Positions 8,391-16,505 of a DNA stretch of 64,000 bases are shown piece after piece. The notes below the pieces were generated by a model. The model was not told the origin of the DNA, did not search any database, and was given only the letters and a program-made list of their open reading frames with translations. Made by a program: the position numbers and the translations under genes. Source of the DNA: Flavobacterium amniphilum (GTDB lineage: Bacteria > Bacteroidota > Bacteroidia > Flavobacteriales > Flavobacteriaceae); contig NZ_JAMLJL010000017.1 in assembly GCF_023634845.1 (NCBI RefSeq), forward strand, positions 1-64,000, given 5' to 3'. Position 1 is the stretch's first letter, and each line of letters opens with the position of its first letter.

Positions 8391-10052
8391 TTACTTCTTT
8401 AAAATTTTAACGGCCTGGGTTCCGTTGTTGGTACTCACATTGATTAAATACACACCCTGCGGTAAATTGGTCAGGCTGAACGGGATTTCCGCTTCGCCTT
8501 TCAGTTCTTTCACCAGTAACTGTCTGCCGCTGATGTCATACAACGTGGCTGTTCCTCTTTCATATTCAAAATCAATCGATACATTGGTCACGTTCATTGT
8601 CGGGTTCGGGTAGGCACTCAAAATCTTCTCGATCTTCTCCTTTTTAGTATTCTTCAGTTTCACCACCCAGTAGTCGTTGCCGCCTATCTTATTGTTCTTG
8701 TCCCTCGATTTCTCGCCGTTCGAAGTTCCGGCCAGTAAATAACCGCCGTCTTCGGTAGGAATGACTCTTTTCAGTACTTCATCACCACGGCTGCCTACGG
8801 CCTGTGACCATAGTTCCTTTCCTTTCGGGTCGATTTCCAGTGCGATATAATCATTGATGCCTTCTTTTTCTTTGCTGATATGGATACCTTTTCCGTCACT
8901 CTTCAGTTCGCTTTGCGCAAATCCGCCCAATAGTATCTTTCCGTCTGCTGTTTCGGTCATGCTCGACAACACGTCTTTCGATCCGAAGTTGTAGGTCTCC
9001 TGCCAGTCGGTTACACCATCTGTATCGAGTTTCACCAGCCAGAAGTCACTTCCCTGTGCATTGGCTTTGCTCTTGTTGCTGTTTTTGGACGCACGGTTGC
9101 CCGTTCCGCCAGTTTCCTGTCCGGAGTTCCCGCCGATCACAAATCCGCCGTCATGCGTCTGGATCAGACTCACCAATACATCATCACCGGTACCGCCAAG
9201 CGTTTGTTGCCAGATGATTTCACCTCTACCGTTCACTTTCATAATCCAGTAATCACCTAAACCAATCGGATTGGTATTTTTATCACCTGATTGGGTCGAG
9301 TTGGAATAACCGCCCAGTAAATATTCATTGTTCGCCAAAGGTTGTATCACTTTGAGTTCATCCTGGAATTTTCCGCCCAGGGTCTTCTGCCAGGTCACAT
9401 GCCCGCCTGCATCCAGTTTCACCATCCAGAAATCCAGTCCGCCTCTCGATGCTTCTTTCTTCAAATTGGCAGTAATGTTACCGTTTACATCGGCTTTGCT
9501 TTTTGGGGAACTCGACGAACCCGCAATCGCATAACCGCCATCTGCCGTTTGCACGATACTGCCCAGCTTTTCCTGTCCGTTACCTCCAATGGTGTTCTGC
9601 CACTGGATGGCACCGCCGCTGTCAATCTTCACGATCCAGTAATCAGTCGAACCCTGGCACACATGGATCTTATCACCGGTCTTGCCCGAAGAAGAAATCC
9701 CTGCAAGAATATACCCGCCGTCTGAAGTAGCCTTGACCGACTGCAATAAATCCATATTCGACCCGCCATAGCTCTTCTGCCAGATAAGATTATTGTTCGC
9801 ATCCATCTTGCATACCCAGTAATCCAGATCACCATTGTTGGCCTGGGTCATGTTCCCGGTACGGTTGGACGAAGTACTTCCGGCAATTAAAAATCCGGAA
9901 TCCGAAGTGGGGATCGCATCAAACAGATACTCCTGGCGGTTACCACCAAGCGCACTCTGGTACGACACCTGCTGGTCCTGTGCATAAGAAGAACCCGCAC
10001 AGAAACTCATGAGGAGCATAGTGAATGCACCTCTGGTGTAATTTTGTAGCAT
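8391..10052 (-). CDS. T9SS-sorted repeat protein (seven DYW-type beta repeats)
   Basis: The protein has 553 residues. A signal peptide of about 25 residues (ending SSYA) is followed by seven repeats of about 60 residues, each with GGN/GG..D.L, a TxDGGYxxAG strand and a D(Y/F)WxxK strand, as in beta-propeller-like surface proteins. The last ~80 residues form a type A T9SS sorting domain (AYPNPTMNVTNVSI ... LYDISGRQLL ... LPQGVYLINV ... VKILKK). It is therefore predicted to be exported through the outer membrane by the type IX system and anchored or released. It is the first gene of the RHS operon, 3 bases ahead of the first YD-repeat gene, which suggests a surface role linked to those proteins. 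Ligand unknown. Confidence 0.88.
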   Translation of the reverse strand: MLQNYTRGAFTMLLMSFCAGSSYAQDQQVSYQSALGGNRQEYLFDAIPTSDSGFLIAGSTSSNRTGNMTQANNGDLDYWVCKMDANNNLIWQKSYGGSNMDLLQSVKATSDGGYILAGISSSGKTGDKIHVCQGSTDYWIVKIDSGGAIQWQNTIGGNGQEKLGSIVQTADGGYAIAGSSSSPKSKADVNGNITANLKKEASRGGLDFWMVKLDAGGHVTWQKTLGGKFQDELKVIQPLANNEYLLGGYSNSTQSGDKNTNPIGLGDYWIMKVNGRGEIIWQQTLGGTGDDVLVSLIQTHDGGFVIGGNSGQETGGTGNRASKNSNKSKANAQGSDFWLVKLDTDGVTDWQETYNFGSKDVLSSMTETADGKILLGGFAQSELKSDGKGIHISKEKEGINDYIALEIDPKGKELWSQAVGSRGDEVLKRVIPTEDGGYLLAGTSNGEKSRDKNNKIGGNDYWVVKLKNTKKEKIEKILSAYPNPTMNVTNVSIDFEYERGTATLYDISGRQLLVKELKGEAEIPFSLTNLPQGVYLINVSTNNGTQAVKILKK

Positions 10053-10119
10053 AAGTGTGTGATTAGGGACAATTTAACTCCCGGTTATCAAGCCGGATAA
10101 GTTTTTCTATTTTTCGCTG

Positions 10120-10127
10120 CAAACTTA
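10120..10127 (-). promoter_or_regulatory. -7 element of the RHS operon promoter
   Basis: On the minus strand this reads TAAGTTTG, an exact TAnnTTTG match, 67 bases upstream of the ATG at 10052. No good -33 TTG is visible at the usual distance, so the promoter is only half supported. Confidence 0.4.
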
Positions 10128-10285
10128 ATAGATTAATTCTTACGATTTGTCAGTAAAAACACTTAATTTCAATCTATTGAAATTCAATAAATTAAAAACC
10201 AAATTAACCTGTATTTTCTTATTAGATGCTTTTTCTATAATAAAGGTTGGATTATTAGATTATTCGATTGAAAAATTGAAGGATT

Positions 10286-10440
10286 GGGCTTCGGCTCCGC
10301 TCAGCCACCGTTTGAAGGATTATTGGAATTTCCCGGTTACGTCAGTTCGTCTCGTTATTTATAAAGAAATTAAGCAACAAAGTGAAGAATAATTGTCTCG
10401 GGAACCCTTTAAGAATTTCCCCCGCCCGTCAACGACATAG
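10286..10440. repeat. Dispersed intergenic repeat, copy 1
   Basis: The stretch contains three modules that recur elsewhere in the window. GCTTCGGCTCCGCTCAGCCACC is represented at 10289-10310 (the reverse of the GGTGGCTGAG element at 16292 and 17752). ACGTCAGTTCG lies at about 10338. The end module CCCGTCAACGACATAG lies at 10425-10440. It holds no believable gene. The rest of the 10053-10783 gap holds copy 2 and A/C-rich low-complexity sequence. Confidence 0.6.
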
Positions 10441-10499
10441 ATAGGCAAAAGTCTTCGGATTTGGAAGCGAGTGTCAAATAGTTGAAGAATCCGTAAAAA

Positions 10500-10606
10500 G
10501 AAAATCATTCCGTTTACGTCAGTTCGAGTGTTTTGTGTAACGTAGTGGAACAAAATGTATCGAGAACCTTTTTGAAATTTGGAATTTTCCCTCCCGTCAA
10601 AGACAT
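10500..10606. repeat. Dispersed intergenic repeat, copy 2
   Basis: It contains ACGTCAGTTCGAGTG, then an imperfect inverted repeat (GTTCGAGTGTTTTG near 10522 against CAAAATGTATCGAGAAC near 10552-10568), then the end module CCCGTCAAAGACAT at 10593-10606. The layout is REP-like: a palindrome plus a fixed tail, always in the plus orientation in this window. Confidence 0.6.
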
Positions 10607-10690
10607 GCAATACTCATAACCCCAAACAACAAACCCCAAACAACAAACCATAAACCCCAAACAATAAATAACTAAACCCAAACTCCCAAT
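10607..10690. repeat. A/C-rich low-complexity stretch
   Basis: Irregular repeats of AACCCCAAAC and AACAAACC fill this stretch. Similar strings recur at about 12371-12425 and 13560-13616. No coding potential is seen. Confidence 0.5.
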
Positions 10691-10783
10691 TAATTTCACT
10701 AACTTTAATCTGAAAATCAACACATTACTTTCACCACCCTGAATCCCACTGCTTACATTTTTTTAAACTTTTAAATCAGTACT

Positions 10784-11479
10784 ATGGCCACAAAAGATTT
10801 AAACATTGTATTAGTCCACGGAGCTTGGGGAGACGGCTCACATTGGCAACACATCATTCCGGCACTTCACAAAGCCGGTTACAAAGTCAGAAGCGCACAA
10901 AACCCGCTGACATCACTCGAAGATGATATCCAAAAAACAACAGATTTAATCGATGCACAGGAAGGAAAAGTACTCCTCGTGGGGCATTCCTACGGAGGCT
11001 CGGTAATATCAGGAGCAGGCAATCACGAAAAAGTTGCAGGTTTGGTTTACATCGCCGCTTTCGCTCCTGATAAAGGGGAAAGTCTGGGCAGTATTTTTGC
11101 ACGCCGCGATAACCCTCCGGGAGGAGCAAGTATCTATCCCGACAGTAAAGGTTTTCTTTGGATCAAATACGATGAATACCACAAAAGCTTCTGTCAGGAC
11201 CTCAATGAAGACGATGCTGTGGTCATGTCCCTTGCACAAAAACCCATTCACAGCTCATGCTTCGGGGCCGAAGCCGGTGATCCCGCCTGGAAAAACAAAC
11301 CTTCATGGTATCAGGTTTCTGAACAGGACAACATGATTCCGCCCGAAACCCAAAAAGAAATGGCCCAACGCATGAACCCCAAAATAACCATCCACCTCGA
11401 CGCCGGACATGCTTCTCTGGCCTCACGCCCTAAAGAAATAACCGACTTAATTCTTGAAGCGGCACAATCCATCGGTTAA
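10784..11479 (+). CDS. Alpha/beta-fold hydrolase
   Basis: The 231-residue protein shows the whole alpha/beta hydrolase signature. The oxyanion-hole loop HGAWGDG starts at residue 12. The nucleophile elbow GHSYGG places Ser at residue 69. A candidate acid is Asp182 (SEQDNMIP) and the catalytic His is residue 209 (DAGHAS). Length and motifs fit small esterase/lyase-like members related to plant-type methylesterases and hydroxynitrile lyases. There is no signal peptide, so it should act in the cytoplasm. Substrate is unknown. It is a single gene flanked on both sides by dispersed repeats. Confidence 0.9.
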   Translation: MATKDLNIVLVHGAWGDGSHWQHIIPALHKAGYKVRSAQNPLTSLEDDIQKTTDLIDAQEGKVLLVGHSYGGSVISGAGNHEKVAGLVYIAAFAPDKGESLGSIFARRDNPPGGASIYPDSKGFLWIKYDEYHKSFCQDLNEDDAVVMSLAQKPIHSSCFGAEAGDPAWKNKPSWYQVSEQDNMIPPETQKEMAQRMNPKITIHLDAGHASLASRPKEITDLILEAAQSIG

Positions 11480-11514
11480 AAAATTCCAATAGATCTTCCA
11501 CCCCCGAAACTCCG

Positions 11515-11545
11515 GGGTTGGAATTTCTCTCCCGTCAAAGACACA
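11515..11545. repeat. Dispersed intergenic repeat, short copy
   Basis: Only the end of the element is present: GGAATTTCTCTCCCGTCAAAG followed by ACAC; the core CCCGTCAAAGACA lies at 11531-11543. It directly follows the alpha/beta hydrolase gene. Confidence 0.5.
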
Positions 11546-11589
11546 CCGAAAGCCCCAACTCCGACCTCATAGCATAATCCGTAAAAAAC

Positions 11590-11866
11590 AACGAAGGATG
11601 TAGCGGCAGCAACCCGCGTAGCCGAGGAGGCACGACGAGCGGTTCGGGTTGCGGAGCGGAATCCTGAGATAGTTTTTAGGATTGTGATATGCAGTCTTGA
11701 CTTTTTGTTTCTTTTGTGTCAAGACAAAAGAAAAGAGAATAGCCGTATCCGACGCAGGTGGATGCAGGTAAATTAATTCAGACCCTGTCAGCATTACGCA
11801 ACGCAGTGAAGAATAATCGTATCGGGAACCGTTTAAGTATTTTCCCCACCCGTCAAAGACATACGA
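11590..11866. repeat. Dispersed intergenic repeat, long copy 3
   Basis: A GC-rich head with inverted repeats (GCAACCCG against CGGGTTGC near 11617-11658) is followed by a hairpin built on CTTTTG...CAAAAG around TGTCAAGA (about 11714-11737). Next come the shared string GCCGTATCCGACGCAGG and the tail CCCGTCAAAGACATACG at 11849-11865. Base composition is richer in G+C than the genes around it. Open frames across it are repeat-derived and not credible genes. Confidence 0.65.
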
Positions 11867-12240
11867 TGAGCACTCCATCGGCTTCGTACTCGCAGGCGAG
11901 TTTCCAATCATTGAAGAATCCGTAAAAAGAAAAGCTGTCTGAGCCCGAAGGGTGAGTTCTTTTCTTTTAGGATTCGAAATGCAATTGGAACGCCGAGAGT
12001 ACAAGCCTTGATTTTTTGCCGTGCCTCGGCCTTAGACGAGGTTTCTGCTTGTCTCGGCCTTAGACGAGACATCAAGGCAAAAGAAAAGAAGAAAACCGTA
12101 TCCGACGCAGGAGGATGCAGGTAAAAATCTTTCTCTTGAGCATCAGGGCAAGATGACGCATTGAAAAAGAATTACATTAGAAACCGTTTTGGAATTTAGT
12201 TCTTGGAATTTGGAATTACTCCCCGTCAACGACATACGAC
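11867..12240. repeat. Dispersed intergenic repeat, long copy 4
   Basis: From 11915 to about 12007 it is nearly identical to 16101-16195. GAATCCGTAAAAAGAAAAG pairs with CTTTTCTTTTAGGATTC to form a long hairpin, followed by GGAACGCCGAGAG. A tandem CTCGGCCTTAGACGAG repeat follows (about 12025-12070), then GCCGTATCCGACGCAGG, and the tail CCCGTCAACGACATACG at 12222-12238. Together with copy 3 and low-complexity sequence it fills the 953-base gap between genes. Confidence 0.65.
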
Positions 12241-12292
12241 ACTCATAACTCATAATTCAGAACAAACCATAAACTATAAAACCACTATTTCA

Positions 12293-12300
12293 TATATTTG
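12293..12300 (+). promoter_or_regulatory. -7 promoter element (TATATTTG)
   Basis: Exact TAnnTTTG match, 132 bases before the small membrane protein gene. No clear -33 partner is seen. Confidence 0.3.
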
Positions 12301-12432
12301 CCCCGATAGCATAGATTTTAACCGGGACTTCATCCAAATCGGCGAAATAAATCCTTGCTCCAAGCTGACATGAACGTCCTGTACAACAAACCATAAACAA
12401 CAAATTACAAACCATAAACAAGAAAAAACAAA

Positions 12433-12744
12433 TTGACAAAAACATCCAAAAAGGAATTGGTAATTAAAGTTTTAAAAATAACTTCATGCATTCCGTTACT
12501 ACCCTATCCCATAGTACTTCTGGCTAATTTAATGTCACTGATGGGACACCGTTCCGGCGATGAATCCGATGCACTTATCATCAATACCTATGCTTTCCTG
12601 ATTGTTTCCACTCTTTATCCGGCAACAATGATTTATAGTCTAGTCTGCAATAAAAAACAAAGAATCATTATTGCTATCCTCCCTTTAGTACACCTGGTTG
12701 CCAGTATTTATTTAGGCATCAAATGGATGAATACCATGAGTTGA
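12433..12744 (+). CDS. Small membrane protein of unknown function
   Basis: The protein has 103 residues with three hydrophobic segments (about residues 14-34, 46-68 and 75-96) and a basic N-terminus, so it is an inner-membrane protein. It starts at TTG; no suitable in-frame ATG exists before the first membrane segment, so the start is uncertain. The next gene, also a membrane protein, begins 70 bases downstream with its own -7-like element. I do not recognise the family. Hydrophobicity pattern and codon use support a real gene. Confidence 0.5.
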   Translation: MTKTSKKELVIKVLKITSCIPLLPYPIVLLANLMSLMGHRSGDESDALIINTYAFLIVSTLYPATMIYSLVCNKKQRIIIAILPLVHLVASIYLGIKWMNTMS

Positions 12745-12771
12745 ACAATACATTAAATCAAAAGCATTCCA

Positions 12772-12779
12772 TATATTTG
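12772..12779 (+). promoter_or_regulatory. -7 promoter element (TATATTTG)
   Basis: Exact TAnnTTTG match, 35 bases upstream of the ATG at 12815. The only nearby TTG (12741) is 28 bases away, a little too far for a standard -33 element. Confidence 0.4.
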
Positions 12780-12814
12780 AATGCATTACAAACAACCGGA
12801 TAAAACCTAAAACA

Positions 12815-13483
12815 ATGTCACAAGTAATCGATACCCTCAAATATGCTGCTAAACTTTCCTCCATATCTGTTTTCAGCTTTATAAAAATCAACTTCCTGAA
12901 TGTCATCTCTACTTTAGCCATAATCATATTCGGGTACATTTTTCTTTCTGAAAACATCAATCCCGGAGCTTCGGCACACGTCAGTCCGATCCCATACCTG
13001 ATCATGATCTACGGAAACAGGCCTGTGGGCACCATTTTATGGCTGATCGCTTTTCTGGCCGGACCTGTGGTGCTTTTCATCATCGGCAATAAATACATCA
13101 TGACTAAAGTGATTAACAGGCTTATCAGCGACAAATCAGATAAAATAATTTACCCGTTAATGGATAAGTTCCTACTCAAATTCAAAAGACCGGTCCTACT
13201 CAAAACTGCCGGTGATTTCTCAGTTGAAAAGATGAAACTGATCCAGAATATCAAGAACGAAACCGAAAATAAAATACTGAAAAAGGTAATCGTCTTCGGA
13301 ATGGAAAAAATTAAAGTGGATGATATCGATTTCAATGATGAAAACCTGGACTTTAACGACATTATCAAGACCAAAACCATACAGGTACTGTCTGCCGTTA
13401 CCGAACCAAGCAGAAACCTGATCTGGTTAATTCTGGGTAGTCAGTGGTTAATTGTACTCTTCATTTATTTTACAAAGTGGTAG
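12815..13483 (+). CDS. Membrane protein of unknown function (222 aa)
   Basis: Hydrophobic segments lie at about residues 20-44, 73-97 and 201-220. Between the second and third is a soluble, lysine- and aspartate-rich stretch of about 100 residues (e.g. KVDDIDFNDENLDFND) that probably faces the cytoplasm. No catalytic motif or known domain is recognised. It follows the small membrane protein gene on the same strand and ends before a clear terminator, so the pair may form one unit. Function is unknown. Confidence 0.65.
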   Translation: MSQVIDTLKYAAKLSSISVFSFIKINFLNVISTLAIIIFGYIFLSENINPGASAHVSPIPYLIMIYGNRPVGTILWLIAFLAGPVVLFIIGNKYIMTKVINRLISDKSDKIIYPLMDKFLLKFKRPVLLKTAGDFSVEKMKLIQNIKNETENKILKKVIVFGMEKIKVDDIDFNDENLDFNDIIKTKTIQVLSAVTEPSRNLIWLILGSQWLIVLFIYFTKW

Positions 13484-13525
13484 ACCATTATCAATTCAAA
13501 TCACCACACCAAAATATACAACCCC

Positions 13526-13552
13526 AGCCTGTAACTACTACAGGCTTTTTTA
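13526..13552 (+). terminator. Rho-independent terminator
   Basis: AGCCTGTA (13526-13533) pairs with TACAGGCT (13539-13546) over a 5-base loop and is followed by a T run. It ends the membrane protein unit. Confidence 0.85.
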
Positions 13553-13628
13553 TGCCATAAATCCCCCAAACACAGACATCCCACCCATAACCACAAACAA
13601 ATAACCCCAAACTATATCCATTAGAGCC

Positions 13629-13690
13629 ATAACTCACTACTTATAACTTATAACTTATAACTCATAACTTATAACTCATAACTCATAACT
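13629..13690. repeat. 7-bp tandem array (ATAACTY)
   Basis: About eight units of ATAACTT or ATAACTC run head to tail. The array lies in the 419-base gap between the membrane protein and lipoprotein genes, which otherwise holds a terminator, A/C-rich sequence and a second 7-bp array. Confidence 0.85.
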
Positions 13691-13748
13691 ATCTTTTATC
13701 TCCATCTCTTCCAAAATCATTATCGATACAATCACTAAGGACTCTCTA

Positions 13749-13808
13749 CTACTCACTACTCACTACTCACTACTCACTACTCACTAATCACTAATCACTA
13801 ATCACTAT
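13749..13808. repeat. 7-bp tandem array (YTCACTA)
   Basis: Roughly eight units run head to tail, first CTCACTA, then ATCACTA. It has the same period as the array 60 bases upstream and a related sequence. It ends about 95 bases before the lipoprotein start, so it may lie in or near that gene's promoter region. Confidence 0.85.
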
Positions 13809-13902
13809 TTTATCAAAAAAGGGGGTTTTTCCTTACCATGTAAGAAAAAAATTACATTAATTTTAGTTTTTATTTTATTAACACACTAAAAAACAAACGA
13901 TT

Positions 13903-14823
13903 ATGAAAAACTATGTTAAACTATTGGCATCCGTGACCATCATGGCTGCCGCGTTTGTTTCCTGCGAAAAAAATGATGACTTACAGGAAACAAAAAAGAC
14001 CGGAACAACTAATAAAGCAGTTCAGCAGGCACTGGCTCCCTGCCCCACTACTTACGCATTGGTGTTGTCCGGATCTGCAGGTACTCCGGTCCCGGCGGGA
14101 ATGGCTTCCACTATCTTTAAAGTAGATTTATGTTCATCACCAACGGGCTACAACTTTGTTTCGCAAATACGTGTCGGACTCACACCGGTGACTTCCGTAA
14201 CAGGTTTGTGTGACATGCCGGGCGTTCCTGATTTTGCATGGGCGGTAACCGGAATCAATTCCAATTTCCCGGGTAAATTGCTAAGGGTACAAATCTCCAC
14301 AGGTAGCGCCAGCGTAGTGGCTACTACTACAGTTCCGTTGCAGGATATCGAAAACTTCGGTAACACGGGCTTGTTCGTAGCCATCAAAGAAGGTACGTCC
14401 CAATTAATGAAAGTAAGCGTTCCGGGAGGGGTATGTGTGGCTTTCGGCCCTATTGGCCCAACTCCGCAGTATAACGGGTTAACAGTGGTAGGAAACAATT
14501 TCCATGCAATCTCCGGTTTAACGAATCTGATCTGTAGCCCAACCCGCGGGGATATCTTCGAATATCCTTCAACAGGTGGTCCTTACGTTGCGAAGTATTC
14601 GTATAAAAACCTGACAGCAAATCCAAGCTGGACCATGAAAGAACTCGGATTCTATTTTGACAGCTGCTGTGGCAAAAGATGGACAGTCGGAAGTTCGTCA
14701 GGAATCATTTCACACAATATCAATATTACACCGTGTGTCCTGCCAAACCCTACTTTCCTGCTGAATACAGCCACAACAGGACAAAACTATTGGTATATCT
14801 ATGATTTTATGGGGAAATTATAG
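13903..14823 (+). CDS. Lipoprotein of unknown function
   Basis: The 306-residue protein starts with a lipoprotein signal (MKNYVKLLASVTIMAAAFVSC) with the lipidated Cys at residue 21, followed by an acidic EKNDD stretch. The mature part is rich in Gly, Thr, Ser and Pro, with strand-like segments and several Cys (e.g. SCCGKRW, SPTR motifs), suggesting a beta-rich, possibly propeller-like fold on the periplasmic or outer face of the outer membrane. I recognise no family. It is a single gene that faces a minus-strand gene across a long hairpin. Confidence 0.75.
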   Translation: MKNYVKLLASVTIMAAAFVSCEKNDDLQETKKTGTTNKAVQQALAPCPTTYALVLSGSAGTPVPAGMASTIFKVDLCSSPTGYNFVSQIRVGLTPVTSVTGLCDMPGVPDFAWAVTGINSNFPGKLLRVQISTGSASVVATTTVPLQDIENFGNTGLFVAIKEGTSQLMKVSVPGGVCVAFGPIGPTPQYNGLTVVGNNFHAISGLTNLICSPTRGDIFEYPSTGGPYVAKYSYKNLTANPSWTMKELGFYFDSCCGKRWTVGSSSGIISHNINITPCVLPNPTFLLNTATTGQNYWYIYDFMGKL

Positions 14824-14849
14824 TAAAAACTAATATAAAGTATAATGAT

Positions 14850-14912
14850 AATGAGCCATTCCTGCCTTTTCCGTACACCAGCCAGGTCCCGGAAAAGCAG
14901 ATCTGGCTCATT
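14850..14912. other. Long imperfect hairpin between convergent genes
   Basis: AATGAGCCATTCCTGCCTTTT (starting 14850) is matched by GGAAAAGCAGATCTGGCTCATT ending at 14912. The arms are about 22 bases with a few mismatches around an 18-base loop. It may end transcription or protect the 3' end of the lipoprotein mRNA, but there is no strong T run, so a classic terminator is not certain. Confidence 0.55.
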
Positions 14913-14940
14913 CCAATTATATAACCAAATTCAACAATAC

Positions 14941-15690
14941 TTACAATACTTCCAGAATATGAAGCACATTCCTCTTCTCATTCTTAAACGGATATCGCTC
15001 ACCATTCATTTCCTGAAAAAAGGATAAGGACAGCAAAAACAATTTCCTTCCGTCTCCCTCCGGAATAACATTGGGTACAAGTTCCAAATCCATGACAGAA
15101 GCACTTGCCGGAATAATAGCCGGTTCACTGTAAGCAATCACAGAAGAACCCGGTTCACTGTCCAAATGCAGTAGAGCCCCCTGAAAACGCACATGCGTGG
15201 CTCCTTCCGGAAAAACCAACTCCCTACCGGGATCAAAACCGGAAATAAGAATACTGCCGCTTTCAGGATCTACTGTCCAATTGGCCTTCAGCACACTTCC
15301 CAAAGTCGCATTCCCATTGAAATCAAAACCTTTCAGAAGACGCCGCCCTTCAGTTGTTTCCAAACCCCTCCACACTTTCCGTTGTCCTCTCGGAGAAACT
15401 GAATCCAAGTCTTTGATAGAACCCAACAAACGCTGCATCCTGCTTACTAACCGGTCATCCTTGGCTTTCGACACTAAAGGGAGTATGACATTCCGCAATG
15501 ATTTTCCATATGCACTGCAATGCCCAAACTCACTGTTATTCTCACGCGTACGCTCAAAATTAGGATTGTTTTTAATGCGTTCACCTTGCATTCCATCCTT
15601 TCTTCTCACACAATGGATTCCGTTTAGTCTATAAAAAACCAAATCTTCAAGACTCCCTTCAAAATGTATTATACTTTTTACTCTGGCCAT
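14941..15690 (-). CDS. Conserved Bacteroidota protein of unknown function
   Basis: The 249-residue protein opens with ARVKSIIHFEGSLEDLVFYR, a start seen in a Bacteroidota family (small, basic, often beginning 'I..EGT....FY......R.K'). A conserved block RTRENNSEFG follows, then a helical stretch with Lys-Asp-Arg-rich turns and SPRGQRKVWRG. The second half is beta-rich. There is no signal peptide or membrane segment. It is a lone gene facing the lipoprotein gene. Family recognition rests on memory of its conserved N-terminus; function is unknown. Confidence 0.65.
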   Translation of the reverse strand: MARVKSIIHFEGSLEDLVFYRLNGIHCVRRKDGMQGERIKNNPNFERTRENNSEFGHCSAYGKSLRNVILPLVSKAKDDRLVSRMQRLLGSIKDLDSVSPRGQRKVWRGLETTEGRRLLKGFDFNGNATLGSVLKANWTVDPESGSILISGFDPGRELVFPEGATHVRFQGALLHLDSEPGSSVIAYSEPAIIPASASVMDLELVPNVIPEGDGRKLFLLSLSFFQEMNGERYPFKNEKRNVLHILEVL

Positions 15691-15825
15691 AATTTTAATA
15701 TATTACAGAAATTACTCACAAATAATACAAATACCGGACCACTCTTTAAATCTTCTTTAGCCAAGTCTGTCAAAAAGCAATTAACCTGCATAATAAGACA
15801 TCAAAAAGTCAATAATAAGTATGGG

Positions 15826-15847
15826 TTGACCCGTACTTGACCCGTAT
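15826..15847. repeat. 11-bp tandem duplication
   Basis: TTGACCCGTAC is directly followed by TTGACCCGTAT, about 136 bases upstream of the minus-strand gene starting at 15690. It could be a double binding site, but no more can be read. The rest of the gap to 16505 holds dispersed repeat copy 5 and AT-rich sequence with no gene. Confidence 0.4.
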
Positions 15848-16029
15848 CAAAGTGTAGTATAAGTAGTATATAAGTACAGTTACATTAACAGATCATTGCT
15901 TTTTAGATAAGAAATCATTAATCTAACAATCCTTCATATGATAGCTAAGCTACTCGAAGCCAAGTAGCATCAAAGTAATGTTAAACTGTTGAATCATCCG
16001 GTCACTATATCCCTCAGACATCTTAAAAG

Positions 16030-16268
16030 TTATTTCTCCCGTCAAAGACATACGGTGCGCAAAAGTCTTAGGGTTCGCAGGCGATGTTCCGTTCCTTGCA
16101 GAATCCGTAAAAAGAAAAGCTGTTTGAACCCGAAGGGTGAGTTCTTTTCTTTTAGGATTCAAAAGGAAAATGGAACGCCGAGAGCCCAAGACTTGACTTT
16201 TGGTACTTTGTGTCAAGACAAAGTACAGAATTAAGCCGTATCCTGCTGCCAAGCAGGAAGTAGGTAAA
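16030..16268. repeat. Dispersed intergenic repeat, long copy 5
   Basis: The modules come in a different order from copies 3 and 4. The CCCGTCAAAGACATACGG module (16038-16055) comes first. Next is the GAATCCGTAAAAAGAAAAG hairpin (16101-16160), then GGAACGCCGAGAG, then a near-perfect palindrome GTACTTTG...CAAAGTAC around TGTCAAGA (16203-16226), then GCCGTATCCTGCTGCC. Long antisense frames here are repeat-derived. Confidence 0.65.
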
Positions 16269-16291
16269 AAGAGGATTTCCAATCTTCCAAT

Positions 16292-16339
16292 CGGTGGCTG
16301 AGGTGTCACACTGAGCTTGTCGAAGTGCTCTCGAAGCCC
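16292..16339. repeat. GGTGGCTGAG...TGTCGAAG...GAAGCC element, copy 1
   Basis: It contains CGGTGGCTGAGGTGTCACAC then TGAGCTTGTCGAAGTG then CTCGAAGCCC. The CACTGAGCTTGTCGAAGTG string is a widespread intergenic repeat in Bacteroidota and can fold as a hairpin. A second copy lies at 17751-17797 and an inverted part at about 10289-10312. Confidence 0.65.
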
Positions 16340-16505
16340 AATCCATCAATCTAATAATCTATAATCTAACAATCCAAAATGGTAATTCCATAACATTGCC
16401 TATTATTCCTATAACACTAAAAACCATCCATTTAATACCTTTACTCCATATAATTTGTATTCAGCTAATTATAAAAAAGAATGAATGCATATAAACACAG
16501 AAATC

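Noticed and set aside
10147..10392. Open frame on the plus strand (81 codons)
   Set aside because: It runs through dispersed repeat copy 1 and AT-rich sequence; no domain, signal or conserved pattern is visible.
11567..12004. Open frame on the minus strand (145 codons)
   Set aside because: It lies inside dispersed repeat copies 3-4. The same translated string (KRKELTLR.QTAFLFTDS) appears in another frame at 15950-16309, which shows it comes from the repeat and not from a gene.
15950..16309. Open frame on the minus strand (119 codons)
   Set aside because: It is the same repeat-derived translation as at 11567-12004, with no start signal or codon pattern of a real gene.
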